From positions 33,287-97,286 of the forward strand of contig QKWP01001962.1 of NCBI GenBank assembly GCA_003550325.1: a stretch of 64,000 nt of DNA, given 5' to 3'. The notes beneath the pieces were generated by a model that searched no databases, was not told the origin of the DNA, and was given only the letters and a program-made list of their open reading frames with translations. The first letter of the stretch is position 1; each line of letters opens with the position of its first letter. Below are positions 49,194-60,797 of the stretch, one piece after another. The DNA is from Gigaspora rosea. Its lineage: Eukaryota; Glomeromycota; Glomeromycetes; Diversisporales; Gigasporaceae. The position numbers and the translations under genes are program-made.

Positions 49194-50211
49194 TAATGAT
49201 GCCTGACGAATGACGAAACTTGCGTCATTGATGAATGACAAAACCTTTCGTCAAGCCAATTCCTAAATGGTGAATTGACGATTGATGAAACCCATGATGA
49301 TTGACGAAACCTAGGCTGAAGATCACTTCCGATCTATGTCGTAGCCAATAGAATTACAAGACCTTGTGTAACAAAACAAACAAAAAAATAATAACGCGAT
49401 ATTTCACTGACAACGACTTTTAAATAAATAATTTAAATGCTCAATCGAATTTCAAGATAAGGTAACGTAAAAATCAAAACGGAACCGCTTTTTTTTTTTT
49501 TTTTACAAAAAACAAGAACATCTATAACTTGGTTTTCTTAGCTTTAATTTTACACCCAATTTTTTTTACTAAGAAAACAAAATGCATTTGTTTTGACTAT
49601 CACGTTGCACCTGATCTTAAATTTTGATTGGTCAGGGTGAACAATTTTCTGAGTGACCGGAAGCCCAAAATTTACTTGACATAAAAAAAATTTTTATTAA
49701 TTTATTATTTTTTATTTTTACAAAATTTAATAACTCTTGTTATACTTAATTTAATAAACTAAATTAATTTTTTAAATATGTTTTGATTGTGTAACAACTG
49801 AATATTTTAAATACTACATAAATTTATAGTATAATTAATTATATAATAAATATTTAAAATATGTTATTATTACTGAATAAAACATATTTAAAGGATTAGA
49901 ATTAGGGTAATAAATTAAAAAAAATTAAGTACAGTCATAAAATAGGTAAGTCTCATATCAAACTAATGAACTTTATAATAAAATAACATTTTTTTTGAAA
50001 AAATTAAGATTTATGCTAATCAACTTTTTAATAAAAAACGTTATTTTCAAAAAGATTTAATTATGTTCGAAGATCATCATAAAGAAGCCTGTTGAAAGAT
50101 TGTTGACTTTATATCGTTATGACATTAATAAATTAATTCGTCAAGGTTTCGCCAATCGTCATGGTTTCGTCAATCGTCAGGTGTTTCGTCAATCGTCGTC
50201 AGGCATCATTA
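49194..50211. mobile_element. 1018-bp hAT-like non-autonomous element
   Basis: The ends are TAATGATGCCTGACGA in inverted orientation, followed on each side by several GACGATTGACGAAACC subterminal repeats. It is flanked by the perfect 8-bp duplication CTCTAAAC. The interior contains a decayed copy (about 49430-49665) of the same sequence as the MITE at 50911-51261. No transposase. The terminal bases (TA..GATGC.TG) resemble those of the 150-bp MITE at 39772. Confidence 0.92.
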
Positions 50212-50339
50212 CTCTAAACACTCCCATTCGTTTTCCAATTTCAAAATTTTGATACACAAATAATTTTTTATAACCCTTTTATTTCCAAAATGTTTTACTT
50301 TTTTTAATTCTGAAACCCCTCAATATATTACCAAACTTC

Positions 50340-50680
50340 CCTAACTGCACCCTCTACAGTGAACATCCTTTCTAAATGCACACTCTAGCTTGGTCACAAG
50401 CTCCTCTGCTCTATGCATGTGCTTAAGTTTTCTCTATAATTGCATACATGCAATAATATTAAAATTTTGGCCAATAGAAATTAATTTTGCCCATTCTAAA
50501 TGCACATCTACTTTTAATTTTAAAGAACGTGCAATTAGAGAGGGTTGAATTAATCATATGCATATTTTTCTTGCTTTGATTTGCTAATTTAATTTTCTAT
50601 AATTGCACACCTCTGCAAATGCACGCTTACTTCCTGTCCTAGAGGCGTGCACTTAGAGAGGTTTGACTGTATCACGTTCA
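50340..50680. repeat. Dispersed repeat with TGCA-TTTAGAGAGG words
   Basis: AAATGCACACTCTA, GCAATTAGAGAGG and GTGCACTTAGAGAGGTTTGACT recur within the segment and resemble words at 46990-47220 and 53930-54180. Non-coding. Confidence 0.45.
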
Positions 50681-50910
50681 TCTATTTTGATCATAAAGAC
50701 TTCGGATAACCAAACCTGATATTCTAATGCACAATTATGTACTTGATGTTATACTGTGAAAATTCAGATAATCAAAATTCGAATTATGATAAACTGACCA
50801 ATATAGAAATTAGACCTGTTTCTGTTCAAAATATTATTATTTAAGGTTTAATGGATTATTGGGCTTTGCGGGTCAATTAACAGAGTCTGACCCCCAATCT
50901 GATTTAAAGC

Positions 50911-51261
50911 CCCACAAAAAATTGTTCATCCCCTGTAATATTGGCCAATCGAATTTCAGGATCAGGTGTAACGTAAAAATCGAAGCGAAGGCACTTTTTT
51001 GCAAAAAAACGAGAATAGCTCTAAATTTTAATTAGGAAACCACCTTCTGCGGTCTAATTAAAAATGTTTCTCATGAAATTTTACCAATAGCCTCAACCCT
51101 AACCCTACGTTGTTCTCATCCTAACCCTAATTATATCGCAGTTTAGTTTTACACGCAACTTTTTACTTAGAAAACAAAACACGTTTGTTTTGACTATCAC
51201 GTTACACTTGATCTTAAAATTTGATTGGTCAAAGTTACAGGGGTGAACAATTTTTTGTGGG
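50911..51261. mobile_element. 351-bp MITE with ~70-bp imperfect TIRs
   Basis: Both ends read CCCACAAAAAATTGTTCA inwards, then CCCCTGTAA..TT..CCAATC.AATTT.A.GATCA.GTGTAACGT. A related copy lies inside the element at 49194-50211. The centre holds CCTAACCCTA tracts. Target duplication not clear. Confidence 0.75.
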
Positions 51262-52059
51262 AACCCTACCTAAGATATCAGATTTATAGTGAGCCTAATG
51301 TGAACCCGACCTATAATAAGGGTATTAGAAAACAGGAAAGTATTCAAGAGAGTGGCTTTTGCCAAAAGAAAGAGAATTTTTTTTTTAAATCCATAAATAA
51401 TTTACAAAATTGTATTACCAATATACAATCAATAAACACATTTATTGCTATAAATAGTAGTCCTTTATCTCTTAAACCTGTTAATAACAAGCATTAACTA
51501 ATTGCTAAAATATAACTTCTATGTTCTCACGCCTTAAACATTTACATTATTCTACTGCATAGTTATCCGATAATCCGAAGAAATAAGCCTTCTATTCTCA
51601 CAGCCTAGATATAAAATAGATAGCTAAATTAAGAAGTCTTCGATAAGCTGTAACATTGAAAAAACTCTTGTTTAAATAAAATCATCTGATTGAGTAATAA
51701 TAATGGAATAGCACCTTTGACATTGAAGTCTAGAGCTAAAATTCAGCAACAGGAATTTAACGTCTCGCTGGACTGTAATACATTTCACTATATGTATTCC
51801 TAATATATCTTACCAAAGTGATAGATTTTTTTATAAAAAAATTACAAAAAAACTATAGATCCTTGGCACAATAATAATCTACATATGGGTCTGGGTCAAA
51901 GCCCCAACAAATAAAATCTCAACTTAGTCAATCTTGACAAGTTGGTACGTATTAGTTACTGACTTTTGATCTTCAGGATTTTGATCCAAATCCAAATTGC
52001 ACAGCTTAGCCTATATAAATAAAAACTTGACTCAAACTAGTTTATGCTTAAGATCCCTA

Positions 52060-53520
52060 TCATTTCCCTGACAATCATTTCCCCGGCAATCATTTCCCCG
52101 GCAATCATTTCCCCGACAACCCCTTCCCCGACAAAATCACTTCCCCGACAGACATTTCACCGACACTCATTTTCCCGACTATCATTTCCCCGACACACTA
52201 ATTTTCCTGACAATCATTTCCCCGACATGATCATTTCCCCGATAATTACTTCCCCGACAATCACTTCCCTGACAAATCTCTTCTCCGACAAAAGTTACTT
52301 ACTCGACAAAGTTACTTACCCAACACAATTATTTCACATATTATTTTCCCGACACAATTACCTCCCCACACTAATTTCCCTCAACAATTCCTTCCTAGTA
52401 CAATTATTACCCCGACGAATCACCCCAACACCGACAAAATTACCTCTTTGAAAAAATCATTCCCCAACAATTACCCAACATTTGTTCTTCGTGATTTTTC
52501 GGTTCGAAATTGACTTACTTAAGTAATTTACAAATTTAAAAATAATGTACGTTATTACGAAATGGGTGAATATTTATTAAGCAGTGCAAAAATTTTTTTC
52601 ATACATGAATGCCTCAGGCAGTTTTAAGCAGTACAAATTTATATGCACGGGCTATAATTTTGTGCGGTTACATAACCTTAAAGCCTCAAAAACTAATAAA
52701 AATTATCTATTCTTTTACAATGACCACGTAAAACCCAACCACATCGTCTTGTACACAATGAATTATTCTTTTGACAAAACGCATGCCTTAGTTTTACAAT
52801 TTGTTTTTTGGCAACGGCAACAATTAGGTTGATTTTTTTTTCGTTGGAACGGCTCTTTCTAAGTTCGTTTCATTCACTTCATCGAATAATTGGCCTTCAC
52901 TATGTTTTATAGATATATAATTAATTATTGTTCAATAAATTTGCTCATATAAATATGTACTGTAAATTTTTTACCTTTCAATATGAAATAAATTTGCTCC
53001 ACTGCTTTCACCAAATTCTTCATTTTGTCTTTAAGATCGAGATAATCTTTGCTTGGAACCGGTTTGCCTCAATGAAATTGTGGTATTTAAGGGGACTACC
53101 ATAGTTCATTATTTAATACAAAAAAAAATTAAATTCTTACTTGTACGTGGTTAAAAAACCTTCAGTGACAATTGGACGAATTGGATGAAGACTCGCCGGG
53201 AAGGGAATTAGTGTGGGGAGGTAATTGTGTCGGGAAAATAATTGTGTCGGTGAAATAATTGGTTGGGTAAGTAACTTTGTCAGGAAGGAATTTGTCAGGG
53301 AAGTGATTGTCGGGAAAATGATCATGTCGGGGAAATGATCATGTCGTGGAAACGATCATGTCAGGGAAATAATTGTCGGGGAAATGATTGTCGGGGAAAT
53401 GTCTGTCGGGGAAGCGATTTTGTCGGGGAAAGGATTGTCGGGAAAATTATTGTCGGAGAAATGTCTGTCGGGGAAGTGATTTTGTCGGGGAAGGGATTGT
53501 CGGGAAAATGATTGTCGGTT
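52060..53520. mobile_element. Foldback-type element with tandem-repeat arms
   Basis: The left arm 52060-52470 is an array of ATTTCCCCGACAATC-like 15-18 bp units. The right arm 53190-53515 is the same array in inverted orientation. The ~700-bp centre is unique and less AT-rich, with an 82-residue frame (52584-52832, +) that I do not recognise. The Pro/Ser-rich open frames over the arms (52044-52451 +, 53736-53356 -) are readings of the repeat. Confidence 0.75.
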
Positions 53521-53735
53521 AATTATTATACAATATACAGTATATAAAATATTTATTGAATGTTTTTGCTTAGCATTAATCATATATAGATATGTAACAA
53601 TAGTCCCTGCAGCAAAGCCATGGGTATAAAAACTAATAATTGTTAGTACGATGATTTTAGAGCTATATTCATTTATCTCTAATGCTTTCTCTTTTCTAAT
53701 ATTAAACAATAAGAAAAAATTTGTTATTGCAGGCA

Positions 53736-53865
53736 AGTTTTTTTATTGTTTTTCTTTATATTGGATTAATTTTATTTTTTATTTATTTTATTTATTATTT
53801 TTTATTGTTTTTCTTTATATTGGATTAATTTTATTGCTATTTTTAATTTATTTGAGTATAGTTAA
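53736..53865. repeat. Two-copy tandem repeat, unit ~63 bp
   Basis: TTTATTGTTTTTCTTTATAT followed by TGGATTAATTTTATT occurs twice, separated by ATTTATT-rich sequence. Confidence 0.7.
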
Positions 53866-53879
53866 TCCTTTTAAGTAGA

Positions 53880-54590
53880 ATTTATTAAATTAAATTCAGA
53901 GAAACTAAAATATAACATGGGTCTAAAGCCAAAATTGTACTTAGAAAAAGTTGTGCTTAAAAGAATTGCATTTAAAAAAATTAATTTATTAATTAGTTTG
54001 TAATACAAAAATTTTTGTAAGTTTTATAAATTTTATAACTACAATTTAAAGTATTATTAAAAATATACAGTTAACTTTAATCAATTTATTAAAACCAGAC
54101 TTTAGTATTTAGAAAATAAAAAAATTTGGTTTTATAAAGAAGTTGCATTTAGAGAAGTTGTATTTAGAAAAAGTTAACTATGTTTATTAAATAAATTCTA
54201 TAATGAATTTATTTAATTATTTATATTGTAATTAAAATTTATAAAACTTATATAAAAAATTTTTTATATTATAAACTAATTAATATTTAAATAATCAAAA
54301 TAGCAATAATTTTTATTTTTTATTATTTATAATATACTCTTATTTAAATATTATTTAAATATTAATTTTATTAAATAATTTATTATTATATAGACTTGGT
54401 TTTTAATTGAAGATAATTATATTTGTTCAAAAATATTTTTGGTATGATAATTTCAGACATAATAAATCAAAGATTAAATAAATATAAGAATTACTTAATT
54501 AAATTTATCATATATATTTAGATAAATATTATAATTATATTTATAATGGGTAAATATATATAATATTTATACTTATTATTATTAATATAA
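53880..54590. other. AT-rich DNA with dispersed TTGCATTTAGA words
   Basis: GTTGCATTTAGAGAAGTTGT-like words (53940-54180) belong to the family noted at 46990 and 50340. No gene. Confidence 0.4.
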
Positions 54591-54591
54591 T

Positions 54592-54825
54592 ATGATTTAT
54601 AATTTTAAATTATTTTTAGAAATTGAGCCTACTGAAAGTGAAGAATTTTCTTTTTTATCTAAAAATACATTTTATGAACTTTATAATGAACATTTAAGTA
54701 CATTGCATATTAATTATCAATGGAGTCTTATAATTGATGATTCTTATTATAATAAAATTATTGAAGTAATTGAAGATTCTAAATCCAAAAATTTTAATGC
54801 AAGTAAAAGAAGAAAATATATATAA
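54592..54825 (+). CDS. Hypothetical short ORF, 77 residues
   Basis: Opens with MIYNFKLFLEIEPTESEEFS and ends SKNFNASKRRKYI. It is not a simple-repeat reading: composition is mixed and it ends 19 bases from the convergent glycosyltransferase stop. I recognise no domain. It could be a fragment of a larger gene or a chance ORF. Confidence 0.25.
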   Translation: MIYNFKLFLEIEPTESEEFSFLSKNTFYELYNEHLSTLHINYQWSLIIDDSYYNKIIEVIEDSKSKNFNASKRRKYI

Positions 54826-54843
54826 TGTATTACAATTACTCGA

Positions 54844-57145
54844 TTACGCTTTTTTTTGTTTTAAAAATTTTTGAGAAATTCTATTTCCAATACTATATTT
54901 AATATAAAAATATCTATATATTTTCCACAAATAATAAGAAAAACCACTAATTAACGCTAAAAATATAATAATAGCAGTACCATAAACATCTAAATTATTT
55001 CCTCTAATAAAACCCATTCTCGTATCAGGAGTAATCCAATCTCTTAATAAATTTTCATTATCAACCTTAAATCCACCATTTATATCTTTAACTCCTTCAT
55101 ATTTTGCTGTATTCAATACTATTTCTATTAGATCAGCAGCTCTGTATTTTCTTTTACTATTAACTTTCGCTAAAAATTGTAATCTTTCCGCATTCTTTTT
55201 AAAACTTTCTTCATTTAATAATCTTTTAACTTTTGTTATTATATCATCAACTTTTAAATCTGTCTTTGAAAGTTTCAAAGCCATACCAGCCAATTCTAGC
55301 ATTTCAGCGTTTCTAGGTTGATCACCCCTTATAGGAAGTACTAACATTGGTTTCGCATTATACATTGATTCATGACTACTAGCAGCTCCACCATGACTTA
55401 AAAATAATTTTGTATTTTCATGAGATAGTATTGCGAATTGAGGAGAGAATTTAGTGATATGAATATGAGGATGTTCATTATTTAATATAGCAGATATTTG
55501 AACGCTAGAATTAGTTAAAGAAAGAGATTCCAAGGGATCCGTTTTTGTAGTAGACCATATAACACCATCAATAACATCTTGAACGATTAATGTTAGAAAA
55601 GATTTTAAAATGGTGACAACGTTTTGAGGAGATAAGATTGCATTAGTCCCAAGAGCAAAATATATTGTTCGGGGATGAGCAATAAGAAATTTATCGAGAA
55701 CCGGAGTTAAAGCTGGAAAATTGTCAGGCATGATAGGACCAATTTCTTGATGGAGCGGTGAATCAGAACTTGGTATCTATTATAATAATAAAATAATATT
55801 TAATAATATGAAACGTGTATAGCTTGTTAATTTTGCTTAAAAAAAAATAATAATAATAGCCAATAGTTAATAATTATAATCACCTCAAATCCAAAGAAAT
55901 TATTTGATAACATTAAAAGATTTGATATTCTTCCTTTCATGTCCCAATGCGGATCTATACCTATACTTGCTCTTTGAATGTTAAGAGCTCTTAAAAAGTC
56001 CATTGAACGCCAGTCTTGCATTAAAGGTGTTATGATCGTACATTTAAATCTATGATAAAATGATTCATTTTCCATGTTCGCACGACATCCCAATACTGGA
56101 TCCGCTTTATATGGCGAGCTGGCAACTAATAAAAAAGAAATCATATTATTTATATAAATATATTTTATAGGATAGATAAAAAAAAAAAACTCATCAAAAT
56201 AAATATTAAATTTACTATTATATAAGTCTGAGAAAATTCCAACGGCAGGCTTTCCCAATTTCCAAGCAATATCAAAACATGGATAATTTATTGAATAATC
56301 GCAAAAAAATAAATCAGCGTTAAGCTCTTCGGCAGATTGTTTATAAATATTATAAAATGGTACGTAGGATTTAATAGCATCAACTGTGTATTCTTCGATA
56401 GGTTGTTTAAAAATATTATAAATATAAGATGGTACGTAGGATTTAATTGCCACCCTTATAAGGGAAAGTAACGCATTTTGACTTAAATCAATAAATTCAT
56501 TATCTATGTCTGTACATATATGTACATTACTTTGGTCACTTTTACTATGTGAATCATTTTCAATAGAGGTTTTAGTTTCATCGAATTTGCTTTCATTTGA
56601 ATTTTTTGAGGCGTTAACACTGTTTGAAGAGTTTTGGATGTCAAATTGATCATTATCGAAAATAATTTGTGGAATTGAACGATAATTAAGGGATTGTGAT
56701 GTATAGTTTCCCCGTGATATTAATGTTACCTAGAAATCGAACAAAATACAGTAATTGATAATAAATTAAGCATAATTGCATAATAAAATAAATAAACAAT
56801 AATATTATAATAAAATCATACATTATATCCTCGATCCATTAGAATCTTCAAAATTTCTAACATATGAGGAAGATGGGTTCCTGAAATTATTTTAAAATTA
56901 AAGTATTATTAAATTGAATTGTATATATTACAAATAATAATAATAATCATAGTAAAATATGTCAAAATAATAACCCTACCACCAATCATGGATGTAGCGA
57001 GTATGTTCTTGGGTACATTATTTCTGTTCAACGACAAGTCTCGTTTAATCACATCTGCTGATCCGAAGGATTGATTTATAAAAAAAGTAATAAATATAAC
57101 AAGGTGCCAAAGAGTAAGTATCGAACTAAATTTTTTTAAAAGCAT
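54844..57145 (-). CDS. UDP-glycosyltransferase (UGT family), five exons
   Basis: Exons by GT-AG junctions and phase: 57145-56980, 56880-56822, 56729-56216, 56125-55884, 55776-54844; introns 90-107 bp; product 637 residues. It would transfer a sugar from a UDP-sugar to a small lipophilic acceptor at the ER membrane. Residues 1-29 are a signal peptide (MLLKKFSSILTLWHLVIFIT, cleavage near SFG). SMIGGTHLPHMLEIL (about 51-65) is the acceptor-domain start. The sugar-nucleotide signature (about 434-484) has KFSPQFAILSH, LFLSHGG, SSHESMYNAKPML and GDQPRNAEM. A membrane helix (about 592-611) precedes a basic tail ending KQKKA, a KxKxx ER-retrieval form. Odd points: an Asn/Ser/Asp-rich insertion at about 95-150 and a 72-bp in-frame tandem duplication (KSYVP units). 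Length exceeds the usual ~520. Donor and acceptor are unknown. Confidence 0.9.
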
Positions 57146-57712
57146 TTTTGTATTATAATCGAAACGTTCGATTATTTATAAAGATATGGGTTTTTAAGAG
57201 AATATTAAAGTTTTATTAAGATAAGTGGATATTGTACAGCCGAAATCTATCACTAACAAGGTCTTTTGCCTTGCGGTTTTTATAGCTTTTTCCTTCTATT
57301 TAATCATTGTTATCACTTTTCTTAGATAATACGGTCACAAATATTAAGGTTGGGTCGATATCATGTATGATAATCAGCACCCCATCGATATCTATCGATT
57401 GTATTCGTGATGGAACATGCATGGCGATGACACGACTAATCGGGGTGCCGATAGTGTAACGATTATTATATAGCGCAGGGGGCAATAATGAATAAACATA
57501 TATGCAATAAATAAATTAAGCAATAATTAATAAATAATATAAATAATAAACAATAAATAAATGTAACTCTATACTGTAAAACCCATCCCGTAATAATCAT
57601 CCCTTAAGGGGCCTGTGACCGTCATGGTACATATCGGTGTGCCGATAGTTCATACGATCTACTATATTACACTTCTTTCCCCCTTTTAAAATACGAGGTC
57701 CTCGAGTACCAC
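57146..57712. promoter_or_regulatory. Upstream region of the glycosyltransferase gene
   Basis: Contains two copies of a CGG(G/T)GTGCCGATAGT word (about 57438 and 57638) and an ATATCTATCGATTG palindrome-like stretch, with higher GC than the neighbourhood. It must hold the promoter, but no specific element can be assigned. The frame at 57485-57300 (-) has no recognisable domain. Confidence 0.35.
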
Positions 57713-57713
57713 G

Positions 57714-58246
57714 TAAGGGGCATCCAGAATAACGTTATACAAGGGGGAGGGGGTCTGACAAAATATAACGATTTTCCTCTTAAGTAGGGGGGTCAAAAAA
57801 ATATAACACAATTTTTTTAGAAAAAATCGTCTAAAATCTGAATCAGTGGTACAAATTTAATGATTTTGGTACCATTCGATTCGTCTCGGTGAGAGGAGTC
57901 GAATAGTACCAATTTCATTTCTTTTGGATCACTGAATCAAAAGTTATTGGTCAAATACTATTGGTTATTATGTTTCTTATAAAATGACTATAAAATCAAT
58001 AGTTTTTTGTAAATAACTATTGATCCAGCGATCCAAATGAAATGATATTGGGTCATTGGATTCGTCTCACTGAGACGAATCGAATGGTACCTAAATCATC
58101 CAATTCGGATCACTGTGTCACAATATATTCAAGTTTTTGTAAAATTTTATATATAAATATACGAATTTTGAAAAATTTTTATATAGTAGAGGGGGTCAAG
58201 CGCTACTATGAGGGGGTACATAACATTATTTATGGATACCCCCTAA
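57714..58246. mobile_element. 533-bp MITE with inner hairpin
   Basis: The ends TAAGGGGCATCCA and (inverted) TTAGGGGGTATCCA continue with ATAA.GTTAT. Inside, GGTACCATTCGATTCGTCTC (57868) recurs inverted at 58091 as a 26-bp arm pair with one mismatch. Non-coding; the + frame 58042-58254 is incidental. Confidence 0.65.
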
Positions 58247-58325
58247 CTGCTTAAGCTAAGCTATTTGAAAAATTTATATGTTTTTTTTTATACATATATG
58301 TTAGGTTCCTATTAGTGCTCCGAAT

Positions 58326-58475
58326 GGGTCGGGTTGGGTCGGGTTATGGGTCAACCTGAACCCGACCCGAAAGTTCAGGTCGGGTCGGGTCGGGTTGAAT
58401 AACTTTCGGGTTAGCACTTCAACCCAACCCGAACCCGACCCGAACCCGACCCGACCCGAACCCGAGCCGAAACTT
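58326..58475. repeat. GC-rich (GGGTC/GGGTT)n palindromic island
   Basis: GGGTCGGGTTGGGTCGGG at 58326-58343 and GGGTCGGGTCGGG at 58382-58394, against CCCGAACCCGACCCG arrays at 58421-58467. The island is sharply GC-rich inside AT-rich DNA. Four closely spaced G3 runs fit the G-quadruplex pattern on each strand, and the two halves can also form a hairpin. Confidence 0.8.
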
Positions 58476-58479
58476 TGTC

Positions 58480-59277
58480 AAAGGTGATATCAAATTTTGA
58501 TCTTTCGCTCTCTCTACTAATTTATTTTTTATTTTTTATATTAAATTTTTAATTTTATTTTAAGTTGAATTATTTAATTTATTATTATAGCATATTAAAT
58601 AAATTTAAGATTAATATATAGTAGTGCTTTTTATTATTTTATTTTAAAATTTAAGTAAATTATTAATTTATCTATATAATATAAATATAATATAATATAA
58701 TCATGTTTTTTTTATTAATTTAGAATATTAATTTATTTTTATTATATTTTTTAAAAAATAGTTATATTAAATAATACTTGTAATACTAATATTATAGTTA
58801 CCAAAATTTCATACAAACTCTTCCCGCTGATCCTCTGTACCAAAAAAGAAACTAAACAAAAAGCCAACAATTTACTCAAAAATAATTACTTTATCACGAA
58901 TTTATTTGTTTCTCTTAAGAAAGAAGCAAGAGCAAACAAAAGCAAATTAGGTTTACTAGAGGTATCAGCCTTGTCTACTAGCAGAATAGGAAGAAAACTA
59001 AAAAATTTTACAAACGCCATAAAATTTTCGCAAAAAGTGGGCATACCAGTTTGACCCTGTAAAGTAGATCATTCAGCACAACAAACAAACAAACAAAGAA
59101 GACATGTTCCATTTCGGTATTAATAACAACCAAATAAGTAAACAATAGTAAGACAAACAGATAAACAAAGAATACACGTGAAAAGTAGAGTTTTCAGATA
59201 GATAATTCTAGAAAGATAGATATTCAACCAACAGCAACAATTCTTGAAAAATCTAGAAATAGTATAGTACTTTTTAA
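58480..59277. other. AT-rich DNA, then LINE 5' leader
   Basis: Up to about 58790 plain AT-rich sequence; from about 58800 composition changes to the A-rich, AAACAAACAAAC-bearing style of the LINE coding strand, so the LINE probably begins there. No ORF. Confidence 0.45.
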
Positions 59278-60777
59278 GGAAACAATGAAATTAGAAATTA
59301 TAAAAAATCGTATACCAAACCACATGAAGAAGTAAACAGATTTCACGATGAACAAAAATCTTTAACTCTTAAAATAGATAAACATATAGCCGAATATATT
59401 GGTATAAATGATCCCAATTTTATAGCGACTATTCGGCGCACAATTGAGCTTTATAAATGGATTCAACAAAAGAAAACACGTAAGGAACAACTAACACATG
59501 AAGAACAAGTATTTATAGAAGAGAAACCAGAAGAAAGAGAACTACCGACTATAGAAAGTATCATAAAAGAAGGGCGCGATGTAGCAATTAAGAAAAGAAG
59601 TCTGGAAAACCTCGACAGTCCAAGCAACAAAAAGAAAACTGATAACAGAATCAGAGTTGCAGAAATGAATTTAAATAAAAGTGAGATAGAGATTCTAGTA
59701 GAAGACAAATCAGAAGAGGCAGAAGAGAAGGCAACACTACTTTATGCAGAATGTGGATGTCTAGATTATGGTACAGAGGACACCAAGGAAATGATTAGTA
59801 TTTTTAATGCAAAAGAAAATTTTTTCAAAAGTAAAGCAAAAGAAAGCACAGAAACAATAGTAACGGAAACGAGTATAACTAGTACAGCTATAAACAGAGG
59901 AAACAAAAGCGATATGGATATAGATAGAAGTGTCAACAACACAAAATTAGAGTTACAAACTAGCTTAACATTGTGGGATCTCCCTGCAGACTCAAGATTC
60001 GCAAAGATTAGACGATGCTTTAATCATTTTGGCAGAGTCATTTCTACGGAATGGAAGGACTTCAACAAAACAAGAGCAGTTTTCATTCATATACAATGCA
60101 GAAATAAGGAAAAAAAGGAAAACCTACAAAGTCTATGGTCCCTACACTACGAAGAAGGAAGATTATGCAGACTAACACCAGGCAAATTTGATGCAGAACT
60201 TTTGAAAAAAAGGAAAGAACATAGAGCAATTCTTAGAGGGCTCCCCCATATAGCTTTGGAAGCAGCCCTTTTACGACAGTTAGGGAGAATGAAAGCCAAA
60301 ATGGTTTTCATCCCTAAAAATAGCAACGGTAATCAAAGAAGTGCCGCATTCGTTTATTTCAAAAATAGTGAAGACCTAAACACAGCAATAGAAAATGTAG
60401 CTTGGTACTATAATACGAAACTTAAATGGAGTACGTCTAACAAGAGGAGTCTGTCAGAGGTTACACAAAATCAAGAAAAAGCAAAGAGAAATACTAGATA
60501 TACAGAAAGATTGGAGAAAGAGAATTTCAAGCCTTATAAAAAGACAAGTCGTAATAACTCACCTCTGGGAAGATCACAAGGGAAAAAGAAGGAATTTGTT
60601 AAAAATACAAGTAGAGACTCTAGCATTTCAAGATCTCGCAGTATATCTCGAAAGGCACTATCATATGTCGAGGCAGACCAAAAGACATCAAACCATGACA
60701 ATGTACTCGAAGAAATTCTTAGAAGGCTCCGTAATATTGAAGAAAAACAGGGAACTTATGTTCCCTATCGCTCCTAA
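59278..60777 (+). CDS. LINE ORF1, RNA-binding protein with RRM-like domains
   Basis: The frame is open from 59278 (after a TAA) to 60777, 499 codons. The first in-frame ATG is only at 59665, so the original start is lost, non-ATG or lies before the stop. The N-terminal half is charged and helical (RRTIELYKWIQQKK; EERELPTIESIIKEG). An RRM-like block follows (LTLWDLPADSRFAKIRRCFN, then GRVISTEWKDFNKTRAVFIH), then a second (RAILRGLPHIALEAALLRQL ... SAAFVYFKNSEDLNTAIENV). The C-terminus is Ser/Arg-rich (SRDSSISRSRSISRKALSYV) and ends with a short coiled coil (VLEEILRRLRNIEEKQ). The protein would coat LINE RNA. It ends 20 bases before the ORF2 start. Confidence 0.8.
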   Translation, partial: GNNEIRNYKKSYTKPHEEVNRFHDEQKSLTLKIDKHIAEYIGINDPNFIATIRRTIELYKWIQQKKTRKEQLTHEEQVFIEEKPEERELPTIESIIKEGRDVAIKKRSLENLDSPSNKKKTDNRIRVAEMNLNKSEIEILVEDKSEEAEEKATLLYAECGCLDYGTEDTKEMISIFNAKENFFKSKAKESTETIVTETSITSTAINRGNKSDMDIDRSVNNTKLELQTSLTLWDLPADSRFAKIRRCFNHFGRVISTEWKDFNKTRAVFIHIQCRNKEKKENLQSLWSLHYEEGRLCRLTPGKFDAELLKKRKEHRAILRGLPHIALEAALLRQLGRMKAKMVFIPKNSNGNQRSAAFVYFKNSEDLNTAIENVAWYYNTKLKWSTSNKRSLSEVTQNQEKAKRNTRYTERLEKENFKPYKKTSRNNSPLGRSQGKKKEFVKNTSRDSSISRSRSISRKALSYVEADQKTSNHDNVLEEILRRLRNIEEKQGTYVPYRS

Positions 60778-60797
60778 TATTCGCCAAGGGCGTCCCA

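Noticed and set aside
52044-52451. 135-residue Pro/Ser-rich ORF
   Set aside because: It is a reading of CCCCGACAA-type tandem units; the inverted array at 53356-53520 gives a similar false ORF.
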